A stretch of 64,000 nt of DNA from Microbotryum silenes-acaulis (lineage: Eukaryota; Basidiomycota; Microbotryomycetes; Microbotryales; Microbotryaceae), in NCBI GenBank assembly GCA_003665825.1, contig QPFY01000005.1, forward strand, positions 868,001 through 932,000, in the 5' to 3' direction. The translations under genes were made by a program, and so were the position numbers. Below are positions 21,201 through 33,085 of the stretch, piece by piece; position 1 is the stretch's first letter, and each line of letters opens with the position of its first letter. The notes below the pieces were generated by a model that was not told the DNA's origin, did no database searches, and saw only the letters and a program-made list of their open reading frames with translations.

Positions 21201-23343
21201 ATTGAGTACGACCGAAGTCGTCCCTCCCTTGCGCCTCGATCTTGTAGTCTGGTCTTTGCCATGAGGAGTAAGTGTCCGCACGCAGGAGAGAACAGTACTC
21301 GGAGAGCAAGGGGATGGCCGTGCCGTAAGTCAGCAGCGCGCCGGTCTCGGGAACGCGATAAACCGGCGTGTCGGGCAGCTCAGGTCCGTCGTCCTCATCA
21401 ATCTCGGGCAACTCGATCCGGCTACCGTACATTGCTCGAAGTTCTGGCTCCATCTTCTGACACCTCAGAAACACTTCCTCCTCGATCGATCCGGGCTGGG
21501 CGAGCACGACAAAGTCCGAATTCTTCTCGCGCGCACGTCCACGCGACTGGATGTACCCCGTCATCGTCTGCAGACCATCGAAACGGATGACGACGTTGCA
21601 AGCACGGAAGTCAAGCCCTTCTTCTGCGACCTTGGTTGCGCAAACAAGATTGACCTCGCCCGTGCGGAACGCAGCAACGACGCGTTGTTGTTCTGCGATT
21701 TTCATCCCTGAGCTCGCGAGATTCTCGGCCTTGCCTTGATCGCCGTGGCCAACGAGGAACGCTGGCCTGAGCCAATCGAACGACTCGACTCGCCTCAAGA
21801 TCTGGGTCAAGATCTGGGTGTCATGGCGCGCTTCCATGAAGCAGATACCGTGAAATTCCGGTCGGTCCCGATACTTGGCCAAGACATCAACCAAAGCTCG
21901 AGCGTGAGTCGAGAGATCGTCGACATCGATACTCGCCGGAACGAGAGCTTCCAGTTTATCTTGTACCGAGACGGCGAGCTTGAGATCCTTCGCCAGCTGA
22001 GACAAGTAGATCGCTAATCCCGCCTTACCAAATTTTTGTCGGACGAGATCGATCCTGGCGGGGATACGTCGGTCAAGCTCGAGATGGGTCAAGTGTTCGA
22101 CTTCGCGCAAGAAGATGGTCTCGCTCGGCGTAATGCCGTCGGAAGGCGGTTGAAACGCAATCAATGCGAGACGTTCCTTTGGTTTCGAAGCAGCATTCTG
22201 GATCGAGTCCGCGTGACGGGAGGATACTTCGTAGATGCGAGCGTCGAGATTGGCTTCGAGCTCGCTGATTGACTTTTCGGGGCTCTTGGCGTTGAAGATG
22301 GGCGAAGCGGTGAGGGCCAAAATTCGAGGTACTTTGTCACCTGCCAGTTTTCGAGGATGGTAATGATCCTTCATGCTGAATCAAGACCAATTATCCCACG
22401 CGAAGAGGACGATCAGCGCTCGGGCACTTGAGCATTCATAACGCAGTCACGTGCTCGTTTGTGTCACTTGGTCGCTTTGATCGCAACGGGCACGGGAACT
22501 CACATTTGGGCATAAGGATGTCGCTTCGAGCAATGGTGTGCTTCGTCAAACACGATCAACGAGACCTGCGGAGTGATAAGGTCGTATCCTCAGTCAATCG
22601 TACCAACCATCTCACTACACCAGGACCGTACTGACCCTTTGCAAGTCCCAATAGGCATTGGTCAGGATGTCGAGCCAAATCTGAGCCGTCATGACGACGA
22701 CGTGGGCATTGGCGAGATTGGCGACCCACTGCTCCCTTTTCCAGTACTCGACGCCCATCGCGCCGATAAAGGTCGCGACTGTGAGCGTGGTCTGCCTGCG
22801 TAGGACGGCGGCGACTTGGTCGACGAGCGAGACGGTCGGGACGATGAAGACGACGAGGCGGTGCACTTTAGGTTCACTCGCGAGGACGGGTTGCGAGGTG
22901 ATGTGGCGAGTCAATAGGATCGCGATCAGGGTTTTTCCTGTTCCCTGTGTGGTATAGTCGCGTGCCAAATAGGGAGGTTGAGCGGGTGATCAGGTGGGGG
23001 GGATGTTCGGACACAAAGAGCCCGGCGTCAGTCGCTGCAGTCTCGTGCACGTGCACACCATGTCAGGCGATCATAATGCAAGCTTACCGTGTCCATCCTA
23101 CAGATGATGTTGCGCTTGACTGCGGCATCCGCATCGACACGATCGCAGGTGAGATCGCACGCGGTGATTGCGAGGGCCCAATTGGTACTCGATCAGCGCT
23201 GAGCCAGGTCTCCAAGCTGAGTACGAAAACAGCGTCGACCAAGCCCTCCAGCACTCACCTGCAGCATCCATCGCTTCTTCCTGATACAACCTCGGCACAT
23301 GCAACCCCGGCGGAGGGGCATCAGCCACAGCAGCATCGCCCAT
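18214..23343 (-). CDS. DCL: Dicer-like ribonuclease III
   Basis: Five exons (23343-23259, 23119-23088, 22944-22636, 22565-22504, 22375-18214) join in frame to 1549 residues. The DExH helicase has a Q-motif-like RLYQEEAMDAA (about 20), Walker A MDTGTGKT (37-44), DEAHH (149-153) and motif VI QSRGRARE (about 441). A Dicer dimerisation segment lies near 590 (VAFQACLALHTVGAID). RNase IIIa has LETVGDSFLK (about 955) with its second acidic pair in ADVIESTLGAA. RNase IIIb has EEFLGDALLDY (about 1165) and VLGDAFEAILG (about 1258). Both acidic quartets look intact. A dsRNA-binding domain follows at about 1320-1390. No clear PAZ domain is visible between helicase and RNase III. The enzyme cuts long dsRNA into small RNAs for silencing. 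The C-terminal 100 residues are acidic and disordered. Confidence 0.95.
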
Positions 23344-23789
23344 GATCAACGTCGTCCAGCTCAGGGGTGCCCCACAAACAAGCCGGTTGCGAACCGAAAC
23401 ACTGGCAAACCGGCGAGCGCGCGCAAGCTGAGCGAGCGGGCTCACAGACGTGCACAGACGTGCACAGACTGCTCACACTGCAGCGCTCAGCCCAAGCACG
23501 ACGATATATGCAACGCTACAACTGCGCATACTGAGTATTACTTCTTAGACGTCCATTCTGAACACAATCAATATTAATGTGATAAGCTTAAAAATGCAAA
23601 GCAAAGGGGAGAACCTTTCCTCCCGCGCCCATGTTCACTTGGCGATCGGAATAAAATTTCCCTCCCTTCCTTCATCCCCCACTCGATCGGCTCGGATCCA
23701 CGCCGTACGGCTCGCTCTCATCGATCGATCGTACATATGCGATGCTTGTTCCTCCGGCCGAAACATTCCGTTCGAGCCTGATCCTAAGC
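23344..23789. other. Intergenic between Dicer 5' end and ERG5 3' end
   Basis: It would hold the Dicer promoter and the ERG5 3' UTR. A tandem word (gacgtgcacagacgtgcacaga) lies near 23452-23470. No gene seen. Confidence 0.5.
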
Positions 23790-26499
23790 CTAGGCCGACG
23801 TGGGGGTGCGAGGGCGGAACTTGAGCCGTGTGCCGTCCTTGGGGAAGATCGTAGCAATAATCCTGTCAAGAGAAAGACGAAAGTAAGTCCCTGGCAAAAC
23901 ATTTGACCACCCACAAAAGTACGCAACTCACTGGATCTCGTCACTCTCGGCCGTCTTCTCGTGCTCCCAATCCATCAATAGCGCTGCCGTCCCCAAGCAC
24001 GCCGTCATGTGCATAAACACATAGTTCTGCGCGATGCATCGATGCGCTCCCGCACCAAACACGAGCCACGTCTTCGAGTCGGTCGTCTCAAAGTTGGCTC
24101 CTCCCGGCATCCAGCGCTCGGGGATGAACTCGTCCGGATCCGGGTAGATGCTCGGATCGTGCAGAGAGTTCCAGAACGAAGGGATCAGCATTGTACCCTT
24201 GGGCACCGTGTAGTCTTCTGTGATCGGGAACGCCTTCTTGGTCAAGTAAGGCACCATAAGAACCGGCGGTCGGTGACGAAGCACCTCGCGCACGACGGCG
24301 TTGGTGTAAGGCATCTGTTCAAGCTGCTCCAAGGTGACCGCCGACTCGTGATCGCCGGCGCGGATGCGCTCCTGCTCCTCACGGACCTTGGCGAGGACGG
24401 CGGGATAGTCGGCGAGATGTTGGAAACCGAACGTCAGCGAAGAGGACATGGCGTCTATATAAGGGTCATCGAAGTCCGCAAACATCAGCAACCCGACCAT
24501 ATACGAAGCCAGAGCTACAGGAACCAGACGACGTACCTTGACTGGCGAAAATGAAGGACAACAAAACCAACGACATCTCGTGGTCCGAGTATTCCTTAAC
24601 GAGCAGGTTCGGTCGTTCGGCGCCGCCCTCCTTGTTGTCTTGGTACTCCTTCGTAGCGAGGATCTGTTCGACCCAAGCATCCAGCAAGCAATCGGCCTCC
24701 TTGCCGGCCATCATCGCTTCCTTCGATTGGCGAGCAGCGGCAGCGAGGTACTTGAGCGTCGAAGCGCGGGCTCGGCACGCGTTGTAGACCTTAGTACCGG
24801 GGAAAGCGAAGGGGAAGTTGACCAGTTCGAGCGCTTTGGTGATGAGCCAGTACTTGTCCGTGATCTCGCGGACGTTCTCCTGCGCAATGTAGTCACCGCA
24901 GAAGACTCGGAGCGAGGTTTCCATATTGAGGTCGCGGAACAGGAACGTGTAAGGCTTGGGCTTCGGATCGGGGTCGGCTAGCCATTCCTTGAAGAAAGAT
25001 CGGTAGATGCGGTCCTGAACCTTGAGGTAGATGCTGCAAAGGAAGGAAGGGTTTAGGTGGTCAGATGAAATTCCACTGAAAATTCTGAAGCAAGGGAAGG
25101 GCGACTCACGCGAGGGCCTGGGATGTGAACAAGACGTTCAGCCCCTTTCGGTACTCGTTGTGGACCTTTCCATTGAGGAAGACCCTGCACACGAATAAAA
25201 AAATCGATCAGACGATCGTTCACGTGACGCTCCTCCCATAATCAACTGACGACCCACCAGTTCTCCGCTGTTGATCAAAATTGTAAAGATGACGAGTCAG
25301 TTATGAGTCGAGTTGGATATAAAAGTTATAAACGCACGCAACAAGATTTGCTTGGCCGACCTGACGAGGCACGGCTCGGTGTAGCTTGAGGCATTCAGGA
25401 TCTTGCGTGAGTAGTCGGTAGTGGAAGCAATGACAATGAAACTGTCGAGGAGATCCACATGAGTCAACACCGATATCACTCCTGCAGAGATCGGCAATCA
25501 CGCCTTTCGACGCGCGGAGATCTCTGAAACTCACATGTTGAAGACTCTGTTTTGACAGGACGGAGCGAGCGGGAAGGCCGAGGACGATCGCGTCAGCGCG
25601 GCACTTGGATCGGTCTGAACCCGAACTCATCTGCTGGACTCACGAGACCGAAGCCAAAGGTTTGGCCCAAGCTGTTATACCAGAAAGGGAAGTCGCGAAA
25701 GAGCCACATAATCAGTGATCAGCTCGAGCTCGATGTATCCGCCGACACCGGCGTTGATCGCGCCAAGAACGTAAGCGCGCGAGTGGGCGGCGCCCATTTG
25801 TCGATGAGGTAAGCCATGCTCTTCGCAACACCGAGGCAGCGCGCACTCACATCGCATGTAAGCCTCCATTGACGGATGCAGCGACTCAGCGAACTGGCCG
25901 ATCAAGGGCTGTGTAGGATGGTTTCCGCAAAGTAAATTAGTGTTTGTTCCGTCTCCTCTTCGGTTGCTAAAGGAAGTCCATGTTCGTGCACGCTCGCTCC
26001 GCAGGGCTGAATCGGCTCGGCCTTGAATGGTTCAGATTCTTGTTGTGATGGTGCGATGGTGGTTCGCAGCGACCGCCCCCGATCTTCTCGCGCGAGCAAG
26101 GGCGCGCGCACACACTTCAACGCCGAGCCGGAGCCCGCGCCCGCCATGGAGCCCGGCTGGGGGTTATCACCTCGGCGAGAGACAGAGCGAGGCCTCCGAC
26201 GAGGTTACGTCCTCCGCGTGATTGAAATCCGCGAACGAGGCGAACAGTCAAGACGTATAGGGCTGAATACTCACAATCTGCCACTTGTGTCCGGGTAAAG
26301 CGCCCTTCCTGTAGCGCCACCATGTCTGCTCGGCCACGAGCAGCGAAACGATCAGGACAATCGTCGTCGACCAGAAGCTCGTAGTCGTCGAGCCCGACGA
26401 GAAGAGGCTGAACGAGAACGGGCTCGAGAAGGAGCTGAATGAAGGCAACGACGAGGGTGTCGGTTCCGTGATGTAGGCTGATGGTTGCACCGATGGCAT
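23790..26499 (-). CDS. ERG5: Sterol C-22 desaturase, cytochrome P450 CYP61
   Basis: Ten exons join in frame to 534 residues: 26499-26275, 25908-25851, 25671-25644, 25546-25535, 25441-25338, 25267-25258, 25184-25110, 25033-24537, 24454-23932 and 23862-23790. An N-terminal membrane anchor (WSTTIVLIVSLLVAEQTWW) is followed by LPGHKWQIPLIGQFAESL, typical of CYP61. The I-helix reads FASQDAMSSSL, the K-helix ExxR lies in VVREVLRHRPP, and the heme loop is FGAGAHRCIA with the Cys ligand. The family desaturates C22-C23 of the sterol side chain in the ergosterol pathway at the ER. The SYTEPC and ENWVFLNGK blocks also fit ERG5. Two exons are only 12 and 10 nt long. Confidence 0.95.
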
Positions 26500-27588
26500 T
26501 GTGGCTGAAGTCCGTCTGGCGTCGATTTGGAGCTCGGGTACGGTCGAAGAGAGAGTGGAGGGCGGTTAGAAATCGAAAAACATTCCTGAGTCGTCTCATG
26601 CCGATCGCCTCCGACCGCTACCTGCCGTCCGCTCGCCGATCTTTTTCGTCGCCGGGCGCATGCTCTCTCGCAAAGTGCCTCAAGTCCGTGAGACTACTCG
26701 GAAGTCGGCAGGGTGTAGCAATCTGTGCGCACGGTCGCGCGATATGCACTCGTAAGCGAGCAATGTCATGGGTGGCCTGACTCATCATTCAGGTCGAGCT
26801 CAAGCTCGGATGCTCCATTGGCTCAAGTGAAGTCCACGATTCACCGAGAGTTGTCGCGTCGTCGATCAGCACTGACTCTAGACAGACCTTTTGGTCCCGG
26901 TTGACCTCTCCTTAAGCTGAGATATCTGCCTAGGGTCTGTCTCTAAAGTGTCCGCCATGCTCGACCTCCTGAATGAAGGCCGTGCGCGTACGCTGCTTGC
27001 GCGGTCTTTCGTTCATTCGCCTCGGCCGGCTTTGTGCCCTTCACCGCCGGTGACGACCACGACGATCACGAACTCAAGGCGGCGTAAAAACCGGTTTTGT
27101 GCGCGCAACGTGGACCCATCGTCCAAGGCATGCTTCTGTTTGCCCTTCTACATGACAGAACCACCCACCAGTATAAAGTCGACACCGTCCCGATTATTGC
27201 GCAGAGAGATTTCGGGAGTTGAAAGAGCCTTCACTACTACTGGGTGAGGTCAGATTAAGAGGCAGTGAACTGCAGATTTTATTCGCGATGGGGACTCGAA
27301 GAAGGACCATGCAAACAAGTAATTCGACTATTTTGGGTCGGTTTCCTCGCAAAGCTGGTGCTGAGAGTTCAGTATGAGAGTTGTTAAATTTTCCCACACT
27401 GCAAAAGTACCATCTACATCAAATCTGGAGTTACGAGGTATGTATCCTACCTACCTGCCTGTACCATGCCGGAAAGTGATTCACGATTCGGCGTCGGCCC
27501 GGCGTGATCGAGGTAGTCGCTGGCTGCTTGGCCTTGGTCAGCGCAGTCACCGTTGCCACTCTGGGTCAGAGCCTCCCTGCAGCACACC
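26500..27588. other. Divergent promoter region between ERG5 and VPS4, with a repeat fragment
   Basis: The two genes are transcribed away from each other across about 1.1 kb. Apart from a fragment of the dispersed repeat (about 27000-27085) no gene is recognised. It presumably contains both promoters. Confidence 0.5.
26985..27087 (+). repeat. Fragment of the dispersed unknown gene family
   Basis: ttcgcctcggccggctttgt is shared with 54.8 kb and with the reverse strand at 55.9 kb, and aactcaaggcggc follows at matching distance. The local frame reads FASAGFVPFTAG then HELKAA before a stop. Compared with this fragment, the 54-56 kb copies lack one base, which shifts their frame. Confidence 0.65.
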
Positions 27589-29823
27589 ATGTCGGCCAAT
27601 TCCAACTTTCTCGATGTCAGTACACTCTCCGCTGAGGATCCCCGTGTTCTGTATTCGTGCTGACGTGCTGACCCCACCACTCACCGCCTTCTCACCTCCG
27701 GCTGGGTCTCGATCCCGGACACGACGATGACGACGGCGACGACGGATGACTGCGACAACAACGATCGACCACAACGACGACACGGTCCACGGTCCACCCG
27801 CACAGAAAGCATGCGAGCTGGTCAAGCAGGCGATCGACGCCGACGTCAAGCAGGAATGGGCCGAGGCGTTCAAGCTCTACAAGTACGTATGTCGCCGATT
27901 GGCCAGTCGATCAACTTGGCCCCTCAGCACTTTGGAATCTGGACAAGAGGTCCTTATCCTGCGTAATCATACGTAGTGACTGATACTACTCCATATTGAT
28001 CTCTCTAGAAACTCTCTCGACTACTTCAACATGGCTTACAAATGTGAGCCCAGGGCCGAATCGAGTCTCACCCACCACGTTCTGCACGTACTCACACCTC
28101 TCCTCTCCCAATCTACCCAACCCACAGACGAGAAGAACCCCAAGTTACGCGACCTGATCCGATCCAAAGTAGAGGAATACCTTGACCGCGCCGAGAAGCT
28201 CAAGGATCATATCCAGTCAACCGAGGACAAGCGCCAAAAGACCGCCGTCGGTAACAACGGCAAGGCCCAGACCTCGAGTGGTGGGGGAGCACAAAAGTAG
28301 GTTCTGTGCACATCTCTCTCTTCTCAAGAATACGGTTTCTGACATCTATGAACTGTTGATGCTACAGGAAAGGGGGAGGGGGCGATGACGACGATGCCGA
28401 TACAAAGAAACTGCGAGAGGGCCTGTCGAGTTAGTCTTGAGTCTCGAGAATCGACACTGCACGAATGAGTGCTTACTTGATCTTTTCATTTCGACCGCAG
28501 GCGCTATCCTATCTGAGACACCAAACGTGCGATGGGAGGACGTTGCCGGGTTGGACGCGGCCAAAGAATCGCTCAAGGAAGCCGTGATCCTGCCCATCAA
28601 GTTCCCCCACCTCTTTACCGGCAAGCGAACCCCATGGCGAGGGATTCTCCTGTACGGCCCTCCGGGGACCGGTAAATCCTATCTCGCCAAAGCCGTCGCC
28701 ACAGAAGCCAAAAGTACCTTCTTCAGTGTCAGTTCGTCCGATTTGGTCTCGAAATGGATGGGTGAATCCGAACGGTACGTGGTCCCCTTTCATATAGTGC
28801 CCGTCAACCACTCCGATCACTGACTGCATACTCCGACACAGACTTGTGAAGCAGCTCTTTCAAATGGCACGCGAAAACAAGCCAGCCATCATCTTTGTCG
28901 ACGAAATCGATTCTCTGTGCGGCACGCGTGGCGAAGGTGAATCTGAGGCCTCGAGGCGTATCAAGACCGAATTTTTAGTCCAGATGAACGGTGTCGGCAA
29001 CGAGATGCAAGGTGTGCTCGTATTGGGAGCGACCAACATCCCTTGGGCTTTGGATATTGCCATCAAGCGACGGTGAGTGAACCAGTGATCATCGTTTCAG
29101 AGCACGATAGTCGAGCTGACCGGTCTGCGCCTCGCCCAGATTCGAGAAACGTATCTACATCCCATTACCCGAACCGGACGCACGGAAACGCATGTTTGAA
29201 CTCAACGTCGGTACGACGCCTTGCACCTTGTCACAACAAGAGTACCGGACGTTGGCCTCCAAGACGGACGGGTACTCGGGATCGGATTTGGCCGTCGTCG
29301 TGAGGGACGCGTTGATGCAGCCTGTGAGGAAGGTGTTGAGTGCAACGCATTTCAAAGAGGTACGAGATGGGTTACTTTGAGTTCAGGAAAGAGGTGTGGT
29401 GCTGACAACTTTGCCTGGGCGTCCATACTCGTTCAAGGTCGAGGTTCCTGATCCGGAAGATCCTTCTAAAACGATCAAAAAGTTGACGCCTTGTTCACCT
29501 GGGGATGCTGGAGCAGCTGAAAAGACATGGAGTGACGTCTCTTCGGACGAATTGCTCGAACCGCCACTGTGAGTTGTGAAGAGAAGTGATTCCAATTCTT
29601 CGCGCCTCGAGTCTTCTTACTCAGCAAGAAATCACTTCGCAACAGTGGATACAACGACTTCATCCGAGCGGTGCAATCCGCCCGACCCACGGTGACCAAG
29701 GATGATATTGTAAGGCATCTCGAATTCGCCAATGATGCCGGAAGCGAGGTCAGTACTCTGTTTGAGCGACATCTCGGATGAGGGGAGCGTGCTCACTTAA
29801 CTTTGGATGTCGTTTTACAGTAA
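27589..29823 (+). CDS. VPS4: Vps4-type AAA ATPase of the ESCRT pathway
   Basis: Eleven exons join in frame to 443 residues: 27589-27615, 27806-27882, 28009-28043, 28128-28296, 28368-28429, 28501-28774, 28842-29072, 29140-29359, 29438-29568, 29646-29748, and a last exon that adds only TAA (29821-29823). An N-terminal MIT domain ([13 protein letters not shown] … [12 protein letters not shown], about 10-80) binds ESCRT-III tails. The AAA core has [18 protein letters not shown], Walker A GPPGTGKS, Walker [11 protein letters not shown], and [20 protein letters not shown] with the arginine fingers. The Vps4 C-terminal helix region ([16 protein letters not shown]) ends the protein. It disassembles ESCRT-III at endosomes. 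Confidence 0.96.
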
Positions 29824-30265
29824 TTCGATCACTGATGGAGGATCATCGGGGACCGAATATACTGGGGTTCGTCGAGGACTAAAGTTCAAATTGGGGTGAA
29901 CAGTGGGACTAGTACACCAGCACATGTGTCCTGAGTCTTTCACATGTATGTGACTAGTTCGCTTCGTCAAATCTCTACCGGCGCTGCACGCGTGCCAATA
30001 GGAAGGCGGTTACGCAATGCGATAAGGAGGTTGAACCTTGCAAATTTCCAATGGGACGTGAAGAGGCATTTGTTTAATTAGTGTTTGGGAAAAGGAGGCT
30101 CGCCATTCAGCCCGTTGCTCGAAGTCGCTCGAAATTGGTCGTCGAAAGAGTGATCCACGCCGGCGGTCGCGGCGTCAGGTCCACTCGTCTGTCAGAACCC
30201 AATCACATCTGATTGCCTCCTAAACATCTTCCTTCTCATACCATCTGCCTTTTAGCCTATCTGTC
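29824..30265. other. Intergenic downstream of VPS4
   Basis: No gene or structured element recognised. Confidence 0.5.
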
Positions 30266-30353
30266 TTAGTTTGCCTGATCCCACGCCTGGTTGAGCCTCG
30301 ATAGATCGGATGGAGTCGCGCGCCTCACTGGCGCTCGTCTCTCTTCCTGATCC

Positions 30354-30488
30354 ATCCATCTATTGTCCTCAATCTTGCGATCGTACTCAACCCCTTGAGT
30401 CGGGATCCAGGTCAGTCTCTCTGCAATATCGATCCATCTATTGTCCTCAATCTTGCGATCGTACTCAACCCCTTCAGTCGGGATCCAG
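30354..30488. repeat. 57-bp tandem direct repeat, 78-bp period
   Basis: Units 30354-30410 and 30432-30488 differ at one visible base (ttgag versus ttcag). The period of 78 is 26 codons, so on the minus strand the duplication stays in frame and repeats GVEYDRKIEDNRW. Confidence 0.9.
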
Positions 30489-30943
30489 ACCTCCGCAGGT
30501 CTAAAATCGTCCACGTGCAACGAGATCACGCCACGCATACTCACATACGAGAAGCGAACGACGTCCTTGCCACCCGAGACGCGACGGAAGATTCCTCGCG
30601 ACGGAAGACTTCTCGCTCTTCTTGATAGACTGGCGACTCGACAAACGCTTCATCAGGGAGTCAGAGGCCAGGGTGGTTGAGCGCCGTACGACCGTTGAGT
30701 CCCCGCCATCCTCACACAATGAGTAGAGTATCGCCATGAAGCCTAGCGTGGCCCATCGGGTTTGATTTAGGCCAAGCGCCTTCCACTGGGCTGGCGCTAA
30801 GAACCCGAGGCATCGACCGAGCGCATCGGCAACACTGCAACGCTCTCGATTTTGCGGTGGGAGATCGCCACTGGCAGGAGGCGAGGGAACGGTTGGAGAG
30901 CTTGTAGAGGAGACCTGGGGCGATCGAGGGTGTCGGGAGGGTT

Positions 30944-30970
30944 GGGGGGGGGGGGGGGGGGGGGGGGGGG
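30944..30970 (+). repeat. Run of 27 G
   Basis: A G homopolymer sits where the 56-kb paralogue has a shorter mixed tract. On the minus strand it reads as polyproline. It may vary in length or be miscounted, and could form quadruplex structures. Confidence 0.9.
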
Positions 30971-31234
30971 CATAGTGTGAAACTTGGTGTGTTGAGAGCA
31001 CGCGTATGTTGAGGCTGAGCGCTGATGGTCAGGAATCGAGAGATGCCTCGGCGACTGGATCCGCGTGCCCGGCGCGCACCGTCTCCTGTCCAAGATTTCG
31101 GGGAAATGACGTACACCCATTCGAGACGACAACTCGCGCGCGAGTGGGAAAAAATCGGGAAATAACGGGGAGATTATTGCCCGCGTTGTCCATTCATGCA
31201 AAGTGCACTTGTGTAGGATAGCATTCCAACCCAT

Positions 31235-32138
31235 CGGTCACGGCAAGAGATGGTCGCATGCTGGCAATCAGTACCAGGTACTCTAGGAGAGAGCCACGTC
31301 GAGGATTTGAACGAGCTGGTGGCGGTAGTACTAGTAGCTGAGAACGCACTGCAAGATAAAACACTCGGTCAGGGACTTCGTCAACTGTGAACAGGTGGTG
31401 GAACGCGCGGCTAGTGGTAACGTCGACGGTGCGGTGCAGACTCTGAAGGGAAGGGGGCAGCGCGAGTGACCACCTGTATGCCCGGGAGAGGGGAGAGGGG
31501 AGGTCCGAGCGTGCGAGCGTGCGAGCTCGATCGGCGCGTCAAATCCTTGCAGCAAAGGCCGAGAAGAACATCGAACCCTGTTCCACCTCAGGCAGCGCGC
31601 GCCTGACGAGTGGTACCTTCTATGAGCTTATCAGCCTGGCCAGATCCGACATATATTGAGCCTCTTTCGTGAAACCTCCTCTCATTTCCCTAGGGTCTCC
31701 CTTTCTGTTTTGTAGTTTCGAGTGCACGTATCGAGATGCGCATGCACGATATTAAATCCGTTAGCGACCCAGTAGTAGTGATGCCCCACCGGCCGAATGG
31801 CCTTCATCGGCCTCTTGCCTCTACCTTCGCCACGCAACGCTTACGCGTTTATAACGCTTCCGACCGCAGGCCCTTATTCTGGATACTTTGAGGACTCGTC
31901 AGTACGCTATACACCAACATAGACGATACCTTCCAGGACGGTCTTCGCCTGTTCCGCACCGCAACGCGATCGCATCACCACCTGAAGCCGAGCGACTCCA
32001 CCCGCCGCATACAAGGACTCCCTACATCATCCGCCTATCTATCGCACCGTAATCCGACCCTAGCGCAATAAGAATTAGTCCACTGCCTCACCTGCGCTCA
32101 ACGCCCATTCGATCGACTGCTCCCCCGCATTCTCGGCG
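31235..32138. other. Intergenic, no gene seen
   Basis: About 900 bases with no convincing coding frame. The final part should contain the promoter of the PRELI-domain gene. Confidence 0.5.
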
Positions 32139-33085
32139 ATGGTGCAGCTGTTCGAAACGTCGTGCACGTTCGGGTTCCCGTGGACGGCGCAGGTCTTTGC
32201 GGTGCTTAACAAGTACCCGAACCCACTCGCACCCCATGTCGTCAGCATCGATGTCATCAGTCGCACCATACTCGACGACGGCACCATACGTAGCGAGCGG
32301 CTATTAGGGTTGCAGCAGGATTCGCCCAAGTGGGTCAATCGGGTCAGTTCACACAAACCATCGAGCAGAATACTCCCGACCTCGAACACACTCTGTGCGG
32401 TGAATCAAATTCATATTCATCCCCTGCTGAACCTCGTGGGCGACTCAAACAGATGCTCGGGTCACAAGACACGACCTATTGCCGCGAGGTGTCGTTCGTC
32501 GTTCCTTCCGCCCTTGTAAATCCTGCCGTCTCCTCGACCGAAGCGACCTCTACCTGCCACCTCGAGCCGCCCAAACTCCTCATGGCCTCGACCAACCTCA
32601 CCCTATCGCACATCATGCAGTGCCGCGAATCTATCTCCTACCTTCCACTACCATGGCCACACGTACCCGAAAAAACCGTCGCACAACTCGCGCCATCCTT
32701 ACTCTCCTCCTCGACCTCAACACCCTCAACCTCAACCTCTTCCTCCCCAACAGATCCATCATCCCGCCATCCCCTCAGCCATCCTTCCTTACCCCCTTCG
32801 ACACTCTTTTCCCAATCCGCCCTCATTTTCACCACCGGCAAACTCGCCGCCGAACCTTACCCACCAATAGGAATATCCGCCCACTCACCCATCAAACCCC
32901 GCTCCTTCCCATCGGCTTCAACGTTCCCACAACGAGCGGCGGGAAAAAAGATTGAACAATGGGCGCAGGGGAGGTTCGAGATGAATGCCGATGGGGGGAG
33001 AGGCGCAATGGAGTGGGCCGCCAAAAAGTTTTGGCAGCAGGAGTGGGACAACGTCTCGGCTGCACCGGCGGGGGCGTCGTATTAG
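32139..33085 (+). CDS. PRELI/MSF1 (Ups-type) mitochondrial lipid-transfer protein
   Basis: Two exons (32139-32333, 32453-33085) join in frame to 275 residues. The N-terminus reads FPWTAQVFAVLNKYPNPLAPHV then DVISRTILDDGTIRSERLL, the signature of PRELI/Ups proteins. Exon 2 continues TTYCREVSFVVP and LLMASTNLTLSHIMQCRESI, matching the second half of the domain. A Ser/Thr/Pro-rich insert (about residues 130-190) separates this from a helical C-terminus. Family members shuttle phosphatidic acid or phosphatidylserine between mitochondrial membranes with Mdm35. The C-terminal extension is longer than in yeast Ups1/2. Which paralogue it is (Ups1 or Ups2/3) cannot be told. Confidence 0.85.

Larger units (their letters stand above)
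30266..31150 (-). pseudogene. Member of an unknown dispersed gene family, probably decayed
   Basis: On the minus strand, segments shared with 56.73-56.13 kb include VADALGRCLGFL, QWKALGLNQTRW, MKRL then KKSE, and MSMRGVISLHVDDF (versus MSMRDVVSLPWHVDVW at 56 kb). Upstream DNA around 31.0-31.1 kb also aligns. The shared amino-acid frame suggests it once encoded protein, but frames change along the copy, with stops between blocks, so it is either multi-exon or broken. It contains a 57-bp tandem repeat and a run of 27 G. I recognise no protein family. The 3' half of the 55-56 kb copy (VDELKAAEVRFRL part) is absent here, although a small piece lies at 27 kb. Confidence 0.5.

Noticed and set aside
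8296..29823. A secondary-metabolism or defence gene cluster formed by amidohydrolase, P450 and Dicer
   Set aside because: The P450 is the housekeeping CYP61 (ERG5) and neighbours are unrelated core genes, so proximity alone does not support a cluster.
31290..31310. tRNA T-arm-like word (minus strand cgttcaaatcctcg)
   Set aside because: No acceptor, D or anticodon stems can be drawn around it.
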